From DATDAH01 sp036525535 (GTDB taxonomy: Bacteria; Actinomycetota; Acidimicrobiia; Acidimicrobiales; DATDAH01), in assembly GCA_036525535.1 (NCBI GenBank), contig DATDAH010000168.1:1-11039 (forward strand): a stretch of DNA of 11,039 bases, read 5' to 3'. The notes under the pieces are model-generated. The model searched no databases. It worked only from the letters and a program-made list of their open reading frames with translations, and had not been told where the DNA came from. The position numbers were made by a program, and so were the translations under genes. Below are positions 1 to 5,002 of the stretch, in pieces. Numbering within the stretch: the first letter of the stretch is position 1; the number at the start of each line of letters is the position of its first letter.

Positions 1-1
1 G

Positions 2-712
2 CTGCAGGCCGCCCGGGAGACCAAGGCCCTGGGGGCCACCGAGTTCTGCATCGTGCTGGCCGTGCGGGGCCCCGACGAGCGGACGATGAACCGCCTCGAA
101 GAGCTGGTCCCCCAGGTGCAGGAGGAGGTGGGGATCGCCGTGGCCGTCAGCGCCGGGATCCTGACCTCCGAGCAGGCCCAGCGCCTGGCCGCGGTCGGCG
201 TTCACCGCTACAACCACAACCTGGAGACGGCCAAGAGCTTCTTCGGCCAGATCGTGACGACCCACAGCTGGGACGAGCGCTTCGCCACCTGCCGCCTCGT
301 GCGGGCCCACGACATGGAGCTCTGCTGCGGCGTCCTGCTGGGCATGGGCGAGAGCGACGAGCAGCGCCTCGAGCTCATCGCCGAGCTCCGGGCGGTGGAG
401 CCCTGCGAGGTCCCCATGAACTTCCTCAACCCCCGGCCGGGGACGCCGCTCGGCGACCGTCCACTGGTCGGGGCGTTGGAGGCCATCCGCTGGATCGCCC
501 TGTTCCGCATCGCCCTGCCCGACGTGATCCTGCGCTATGCCGGAGGTCGCGAGGTCACGCTGCGGGAGCTGCAGGTCATGGGCCTCACGTCCGGCATCAA
601 CGCCCTGATCGTGGGCAACTACCTGACCACGCTCGGCCGTTCGCCCCAGGAGGACCTCCAGATGCTGGAGGACCTCCGCATGCCGATCGGCGCCCTCTCC
701 AAGGTGATCTGA
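2..712 (+). CDS. bioB: Biotin synthase, 3' part (5' end outside window)
   Basis: Radical SAM enzyme that inserts sulfur into dethiobiotin in the last step of biotin synthesis. The frame is open from base 2, giving 236 residues; the N-terminus with the CxxxCxxC motif for the SAM-binding [4Fe-4S] cluster lies upstream of the window. Family landmarks are GATEFC (Cys16 of the fragment), RYNHNLET, VTTHSWDER, ELCCG (Cys108-109), FLNPRPGTPL, the LRYAGGRE arginine (Arg178) and GINALIVGNYLTT near the end. Aligned by eye to E. coli BioB, Cys97, Cys188 and Arg260 have counterparts, but the Cys128 region reads V-A-V-S-A-G (residues 47-52), so one ligand of the auxiliary [2Fe-2S] cluster is missing. FLNPRPGTP and the paired CC follow what I recall of actinobacterial BioB. 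The gene ends 8 bases from the convergent BsaP-like gene. The assignment is secure; the ligand loss is read directly from the sequence. Confidence 0.96.
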   Translation: MQAARETKALGATEFCIVLAVRGPDERTMNRLEELVPQVQEEVGIAVAVSAGILTSEQAQRLAAVGVHRYNHNLETAKSFFGQIVTTHSWDERFATCRLVRAHDMELCCGVLLGMGESDEQRLELIAELRAVEPCEVPMNFLNPRPGTPLGDRPLVGALEAIRWIALFRIALPDVILRYAGGREVTLRELQVMGLTSGINALIVGNYLTTLGRSPQEDLQMLEDLRMPIGALSKVI

Positions 713-720
713 GGAGGCGT

Positions 721-903
721 TCAGCCCTTCTTGAACGTCCCGTGGTCCCGGCAGCGGGACTCGTAGCCCGTGGGGGTCACGTCGACCCGCGAACGCCGGC
801 CGCAGACCGGGCAGAAGCGGGGCGGGTCGAGCGTCCTCGTGCAGCCGCCCTCACACGAATCGACCGGGCGGCCACAGCCCGTGCAGAACGACATCTCGCT
901 CAT
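721..903 (-). CDS. bsaP: Small Cys-rich protein, BsaP (biotin synthase auxiliary protein) family
   Basis: 60 residues from ATG 903, too short to stand out by length. The C-terminal half carries PPRFCPVCGRR and SRCRDHG (Cys31, Cys34, Cys51, His54). This is the CxxC...CxxH pattern I recall for mycobacterial Rv1590/BsaP, which was shown to be needed for M. tuberculosis BioB to turn dethiobiotin into biotin. The N-terminal third adds Cys7, Cys10, Cys17 and Cys21. Tight packing next to bioB supports the assignment, although here the genes converge, whereas in mycobacteria bsaP follows bioB on the same strand. ATG 903 overlaps the TGA of the upstream gene (ATGA) and has no clear Shine-Dalgarno, so translation is probably coupled; ATG 894 is an alternative start. 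Third codon positions are almost all G or C. It could instead be an unrelated zinc ribbon, but the adjacency and the C-terminal motif argue for BsaP. Confidence 0.8.
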   Translation of the reverse strand: MSEMSFCTGCGRPVDSCEGGCTRTLDPPRFCPVCGRRSRVDVTPTGYESRCRDHGTFKKG

Positions 904-1337
904 GCGTAGCGGGCTTGGGCTTCGACGTCTCGGCCGTCGACGAGGCCCTCGGTGAAGCGGACATTGGTGAGCACCACGCGGGTGCCCTCGCCGTTGGACC
1001 GGTGACGGCCGCCGCCCTCCATGGCCACCAACAGCCCCTCCGCCGGGCCGGGGTCGGGGCGCGGATACCACTCGAAGCCGACGGTCAGGGTCTGGTCCGA
1101 CGAGTCGTCCTCCCGGTCCTGGGGCACCTCGATCGTGCCGCACCAGATGTCCTCGAGGTCGCCCACCGTGACCGGTTCACCGGCCTCCGGGACGGGCGGC
1201 GACGTCGTCGCCGCGGGCGCGGCCGCGTCGTCGGACGAGCAGGCCGCGGCCCCGGTGACCAGGAGGACGGCGAGGAGGATCCGGGCGGAGCGCAGGCCCC
1301 GATTCGTAGCATCTCGGCCCCGTCCGCTCCCGCTCAC
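900..1337 (-). CDS. Small putative lipoprotein, function unknown
   Basis: 145 residues from GTG 1337. A basic N-terminus (GRGRDATNRGLRSAR) is followed by a hydrophobic stretch (ILLAVLLVTGAA, residues 20-31) and Cys33 in AAAC, which suggests a lipoprotein signal; the lipobox is weak because position -3 is Ala. An Ala/Thr/Pro linker (residues 36-54) leads to a compact domain with WCGTIEVPQD (Cys66), FEWYPRPDP, GLLVAMEGG and a final strand-like region. Codons stay GC-rich at third positions to the stop, so the frame is real to its end. CGTIEVP followed by LLVAMEGG faintly recalls the start of secreted tripeptidyl-aminopeptidase-like hydrolases, but no catalytic region follows. GGGAG lies 7 bases before the GTG. 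Its stop overlaps the start of the BsaP-like gene, so the two are probably one transcript. I do not recognise the family. Confidence 0.75.
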   Translation of the reverse strand: MSGSGRGRDATNRGLRSARILLAVLLVTGAAACSSDDAAAPAATTSPPVPEAGEPVTVGDLEDIWCGTIEVPQDREDDSSDQTLTVGFEWYPRPDPGPAEGLLVAMEGGGRHRSNGEGTRVVLTNVRFTEGLVDGRDVEAQARYA

Positions 1338-1344
1338 CCATGAG

Positions 1345-1349
1345 CTCCC
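1345..1349 (-). promoter_or_regulatory. Shine-Dalgarno of the small lipoprotein gene
   Basis: On the minus strand GGGAG stands 7 bases upstream of GTG 1337. It supports that start. It also shows that this segment belongs to the space between divergent genes rather than to ftsK coding sequence. Confidence 0.5.
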
Positions 1350-1387
1350 GTGTGGCTGGTGGGGCTGCTGTTAGCGTTGGGGCCACT

Positions 1388-3739
1388 GTGGCTACCTCCT
1401 CGCGCACCCGCCCGTCGAACGCGTCGCGGTCCCGGACCTCGTCGGCCCGCGGCGGCAAGGGGACGGGGAAGAAGTCATCGGCCCGCAAGCCGGCGGCCCG
1501 GCGCCAGCCGGCACCGAGCAAGGTCGGGCTGGCGGTCAGCGACCGGGGCCGTGACCTGGCCGGCGTCCTGCTCATCGCCTGCGGCGTCCTGGGCGGCCTC
1601 GGCATCTACGGCGGCCTGGCGGGGCCCGCGGGCAACGGCATCGACACCGCCACCGGCGCCGTCATCGGCCTGGTCCGCTGGTTCGTTCCCCCCGCCCTGA
1701 TCGTCGCCGGTCTCCTCCTGCTGCGCAACGCTCCAGAGGAGGACGCCCCGGGGTCGGACGACCCGCTGCTCGGCGTCCGCCTCGCCCTTGCCGCCGCGCT
1801 CCTCACCGTGGCCGTCACCGGCCTGCTCCACCTGGGCCAGGGCGAGCCGCCCTGGGGCTCGCCGACCGCCGACTTCGTCGCGGCGGGGGGTGTGCTCGGC
1901 GCCGCCGTGGCCCGACCTCTGGCCGCGGCCCTCGACACCTCGGGGGCGGTCCTGGCCCTCCTCACCATCGGCGTCCTCGGCTTCGTGCTGGGTACCCGGG
2001 CGTCGGTCCACGCCCTCACCCGCAAGGCCGGCGTGGGTGTGCAGCCCCTGGCCCGGGGCCTGCGCGAAGGGCTGGGTTCGCTGTTCCACGTCGGCGGCGC
2101 CGCCTCGAGCCCCGAGCCCACGGTCGACGAAGGCGGACTGTTCGACCAGGACGCCGACGCTGACGACGAGCCCATGGTCCTGGGTGACGACGACGAGGTC
2201 CTGGACCTGACCGAACCGATCCCGGACCAGCCCGAGATCGTCCTCGACGACAGCGGCGCGGCGCGCCACGCCCCCCGGGGCACGTGGAAGCTGCCACCCG
2301 CCCGCCTGCTGGAGCGCATGGGCAAGCAGGACGTGGACCGCCGGCTGGTCGAGGAGACCGGTCGGCGCCTCGAGGCGGCGCTGGCCGAGCACGACGTCCA
2401 GACCCGCCTGGTCGGCATGGTCGTCGGACCCACCGTCACCCGCTTCGAGCTGGAGCTGGGCCCGGGCGTGAAGGTGGCCCGGGTCACCAGCCTGCACAAG
2501 GACATCGCCTACGCGATGGCGAGTCCGGACGTCCGCATCCTGGCGCCCATCCCGGGCAAGCAGGCCATCGGTGTCGAGGTCCCCAACATCAAGCGGGAGG
2601 TCGTGGCGCTCGGGGACCTGATGGCCACACCGGAGACCCGGTCGGCCACGGCCCCCCTGGCCGTGCCCATGGGCCGTGACATCGGCGGTCGCACCCTGGT
2701 GGCCGACCTGGCCGGGATGCCCCACATCCTCATCGCGGGGGCGACCGGCGCCGGCAAGTCGTCTTGCATCAACTCGATCATCACCTCGGTGCTCATGCGC
2801 TCCACGCCCGACGAGGTCCGCATGATCCTGGTCGACCCCAAGATGGTCGAGCTGGGCCAGTACGACCGCCTGCCCCACCTCCTGACCCAGGTGGTGGTCG
2901 ACCCCAAGAAGGCGGCCAATGCCCTGGCGTGGGCCACCCGCGAGATGGATCGGCGCTACGAGGTCCTGCACAAGGTCGGCGTCCGTGACCTCGGGGGCTA
3001 CAACACCGCCGTCGACGAGGATCGGCTGGACACCGACGGCAACGGTCAGCCCTACGAGCGCCTGCCTTACATCCTGGTCGTGATCGATGAGCTCAACGAC
3101 CTGATGATGGTGGCCGCCCGCGACGTCGAGGACTCCATCTGCCGCATCGCCCAGAAGGCCCGGGCCGTCGGCATCCACCTGGTCATCGCCACGCAGCGCC
3201 CGTCGGTCAACGTGATCACCGGGGTCATCAAGGCCAACATCCCGGCCCGCCTGGCCTTCGCCGTGTCCAGCCTCGCCGACAGCCGGGTCATCCTCGACCA
3301 GGGCGGGGCCGAGCGCCTCGTCGGCCAGGGCGACATGCTGCTGGTCGACGCCAACAGCAGCATCCCGCACCGGCTGCAGGGGGCCTGGGTCACCGAGGCC
3401 GAGGTCAGCGGCGTGGTCGGACACTGGCGCCGCCAGTCCCCGGAGGTCCACTACGTCGAGGGCGTGGAGGGTGACACCAGCGGCGGTCACGGCGGCTCCG
3501 GCGGCGGGGGCGACGACGATGACGACCTCCTGCTCGCCGCGATGGACCTGGTCGTGCGCTCCCAGCTCGGCTCCACCTCGATGCTGCAGCGCAAGCTGCG
3601 GGTGGGCTTCGCCCGGGCCGGCCGGATCATGGACCTGCTCGAGCAGCGGGGCGTGGTCGGGCCGTCGGAGGGCTCCAAGGCCCGCGCCGGGCTCATGACC
3701 GAGACCGAGCTGAACGAGATCCAGGGCAACGCCGAGTAG
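1388..3739 (+). CDS. ftsK: DNA translocase FtsK/SpoIIIE
   Basis: Septum-anchored motor that pumps chromosomal DNA during division. From GTG 1388 it has 783 residues. A basic, Ser/Arg-rich tail precedes about four membrane helices (near 58-77, 91-112, 129-150, 185-203). An acidic Asp/Glu linker follows (about 245-290), then the alpha/beta motor. Walker A is GATGAGKS (451-458) and Walker B is VVIDE (Asp567), followed by the family signature QRPSVNVITGVIKANIPAR. A Gly/Asp-rich tether leads to the C-terminal gamma winged helix with STSMLQRKLRVGFARAGRI, the part that reads polarity sequences. ATG 1340 is in frame, but 8 of the 15 codons after it end in T, against about 2 of the next 35 ending in A or T, so GTG 1388 is preferred. 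The usual DELADLMM reads DELNDLMM. It is divergent from the small lipoprotein gene and converges on the next gene across 23 bases. Confidence 0.96.
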   Translation: MATSSRTRPSNASRSRTSSARGGKGTGKKSSARKPAARRQPAPSKVGLAVSDRGRDLAGVLLIACGVLGGLGIYGGLAGPAGNGIDTATGAVIGLVRWFVPPALIVAGLLLLRNAPEEDAPGSDDPLLGVRLALAAALLTVAVTGLLHLGQGEPPWGSPTADFVAAGGVLGAAVARPLAAALDTSGAVLALLTIGVLGFVLGTRASVHALTRKAGVGVQPLARGLREGLGSLFHVGGAASSPEPTVDEGGLFDQDADADDEPMVLGDDDEVLDLTEPIPDQPEIVLDDSGAARHAPRGTWKLPPARLLERMGKQDVDRRLVEETGRRLEAALAEHDVQTRLVGMVVGPTVTRFELELGPGVKVARVTSLHKDIAYAMASPDVRILAPIPGKQAIGVEVPNIKREVVALGDLMATPETRSATAPLAVPMGRDIGGRTLVADLAGMPHILIAGATGAGKSSCINSIITSVLMRSTPDEVRMILVDPKMVELGQYDRLPHLLTQVVVDPKKAANALAWATREMDRRYEVLHKVGVRDLGGYNTAVDEDRLDTDGNGQPYERLPYILVVIDELNDLMMVAARDVEDSICRIAQKARAVGIHLVIATQRPSVNVITGVIKANIPARLAFAVSSLADSRVILDQGGAERLVGQGDMLLVDANSSIPHRLQGAWVTEAEVSGVVGHWRRQSPEVHYVEGVEGDTSGGHGGSGGGGDDDDDLLLAAMDLVVRSQLGSTSMLQRKLRVGFARAGRIMDLLEQRGVVGPSEGSKARAGLMTETELNEIQGNAE

Positions 3740-3762
3740 GCGAGGCCTGGACCCCGGCGGGA

Positions 3763-4953
3763 TCAGGTTCGGGTGGCGGTCCCCTCGACGGTGGCGTCGC
3801 CGGTCACATTGCCGCCGGGTGACCCGTCGAAGGTGCAGCCGTCGGCCCGCCCCGCGGCAGTGATCTCACCGTGGATGGTGCCCACCTCGGTGAACTCGGT
3901 GGCCATGCCGTCGGCGGCGTCGGAGACGGTCCACGTGTACTCGGCCGTTTCGTGGTACCCACCCGGCGTGGTCACTTGGCCGGTCGCGGTGTCGGTGCAG
4001 TCCCCCGTGAAATCGGAGGTCACGGTGTAGGTGCCCGGACCGGTCTGGCGCCAGGCGTTGCCCGATTCTCGGTTGACGCAGTTGCCGTTGGGCCGACAAC
4101 GCAACGCGAGCTCGAAGGGGTCGAGGGGGCCTTCGGCGTACCACGCTGCGTCGCTGGTCTGGACGATCTCGCTCCGCCCCGTCCAGCCGGCACCGGAGAC
4201 GTCGGCCGTGGCCAGCTCGAACTCCTCGCTGGACAGTGCCGCGCTGGCCTCGGGTATCCGGATGTCGACTTCGGAGCCGAACTCCGAGTAGCCGATCGTG
4301 ACCGTGACGGGCTCGCCGTCGACGTCGACGACGGTCTGGAAGCGCAGCACCCGTCCGTCGTCGTCCAGCCACACGTCGACGTCGAGGGTGCCGAGGTCGA
4401 GGGCGTCCAGAAGGTCGGCCATGACGTCGCGGGCGTCGCCGTCCAGGGAGTCGAGCACAGCATCGAGGCTGACGCCGAACCGGTAGTGGGTGGCGTCCAC
4501 GCCGTCGACGGGGTCGGCGCCGACGATGTCGACGTCGCCGTCGAGCCCGTTCAGGAGTTGGACCACCTGGCCCGGGGAGAGAAACAGCAGGAGCAGCCGG
4601 AGCTGGCCCAGGGGATCGAGGTCGTCGGGGTCGAGGACCGTGATCACATCATCGATCTGGATCACGACGTTGGTCCCGTCGACGTACACGGTGGCGGGTC
4701 CGCTGGGCAGGTCGACCGAGGTCTCGCTCTGGTCATTGGCGAAGTCGACCTGGCCGTCGCCCTCACCGTCGCCGAGACCCTCCAGGCTCAGAGAGACCTG
4801 CGCGGTGCCGGCGGCGTAGGTGGCCTCGGCTGCGCCGAGGATCAGCTCCTGGGCCTGGGCCTGCTCGGACTTGCCCCCACAGGCCACGAAGGCCGTCGTC
4901 ACCACCAGGAACGTGAGGCAGAGCCCCACGCGTCGCCCGCCCGATCCGCCCAT
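3763..4953 (-). CDS. Two-domain lipoprotein, N-terminal half LppX/LprG-like
   Basis: 396 residues from ATG 4953. The signal peptide (RRVGLCLTFLVVTTAFVAC) gives a mature Cys25 followed by GGKSEQ; Phe at -3 of the lipobox is uncommon. Residues about 35-240 alternate acidic beta strands with two Leu-rich helical stretches (LGQLRLLLLFLSPGQVVQLL and a segment with DVMADLLDALD), then VTIGYSEFGSEVDIRIPEAS. This layout resembles actinobacterial LppX/LprG lipoproteins, which have a LolA-like fold and carry lipids. That is a judgement from pattern, not a detected match. Residues about 255-396 form a second all-beta domain with four cysteines (286, 292, 319, 373) that could make two disulfides. The protein is very acidic, as expected for an exported one. 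It lies 49 bases downstream of the kinase gene on the same strand, so the two may act together at the envelope; no substrate can be named. Confidence 0.82.
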   Translation of the reverse strand: MGGSGGRRVGLCLTFLVVTTAFVACGGKSEQAQAQELILGAAEATYAAGTAQVSLSLEGLGDGEGDGQVDFANDQSETSVDLPSGPATVYVDGTNVVIQIDDVITVLDPDDLDPLGQLRLLLLFLSPGQVVQLLNGLDGDVDIVGADPVDGVDATHYRFGVSLDAVLDSLDGDARDVMADLLDALDLGTLDVDVWLDDDGRVLRFQTVVDVDGEPVTVTIGYSEFGSEVDIRIPEASAALSSEEFELATADVSGAGWTGRSEIVQTSDAAWYAEGPLDPFELALRCRPNGNCVNRESGNAWRQTGPGTYTVTSDFTGDCTDTATGQVTTPGGYHETAEYTWTVSDAADGMATEFTEVGTIHGEITAAGRADGCTFDGSPGGNVTGDATVEGTATRT

Positions 4954-4957
4954 CGTG

Positions 4958-4963
4958 TCCCCC
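4958..4963 (-). promoter_or_regulatory. Probable Shine-Dalgarno of the two-domain lipoprotein gene
   Basis: The minus strand reads GGGGGA, then CACG, then ATG 4953. The 4-base spacer is short but the purine run is clear, and there is no nearby alternative start. Confidence 0.4.
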
Positions 4964-4983
4964 GCCCCGTCGCCTTGTCACGG

Positions 4984-4992
4984 AACCTACCA
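4984..4992 (-). promoter_or_regulatory. Candidate extended -10 promoter of the lipoprotein gene
   Basis: The 49-base gap between kinase and lipoprotein genes contains TGGTAGGTT on the minus strand. This is a TGn extension joined to a TANNNT -10 element. It would start a transcript near 4977 with a leader of about 24 bases. No good -35 hexamer is seen, as is usual for extended -10 sites. If real, the lipoprotein has a promoter of its own besides read-through from the kinase gene. Confidence 0.35.
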
Positions 4993-5002
4993 CGCTCCGC
5001 GG

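Noticed and set aside
900..1030. Frameshifted remnant of a tripeptidyl-aminopeptidase-like hydrolase
   Set aside because: Neither other frame continues the hydrolase family, and G/C third positions persist in the called frame to its stop, so no frameshift is supported.
904..1143. Longer N-terminal extension of the BsaP-like protein
   Set aside because: The added stretch is Arg/Pro/Gly-rich noise in the frame opposite good coding sequence of the lipoprotein; ATG 903 overlapping the upstream stop explains the start.
1372..1377. TAGCGT as a -10 element for ftsK
   Set aside because: It matches TANNNT, but there is no -35 and the spacing to GTG 1388 is ambiguous; such hexamers arise by chance.
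1475..3490. Long open frame of 671 codons antisense to ftsK
   Set aside because: Asp/Gly/His/Val-rich translation with no fold or motif; it mirrors the codon bias of ftsK, whose motor motifs are complete on the other strand.
3740..3762. Terminator between ftsK and the convergent lipoprotein gene
   Set aside because: Only 23 bases with a feeble GC palindrome and no T run; not enough to call.
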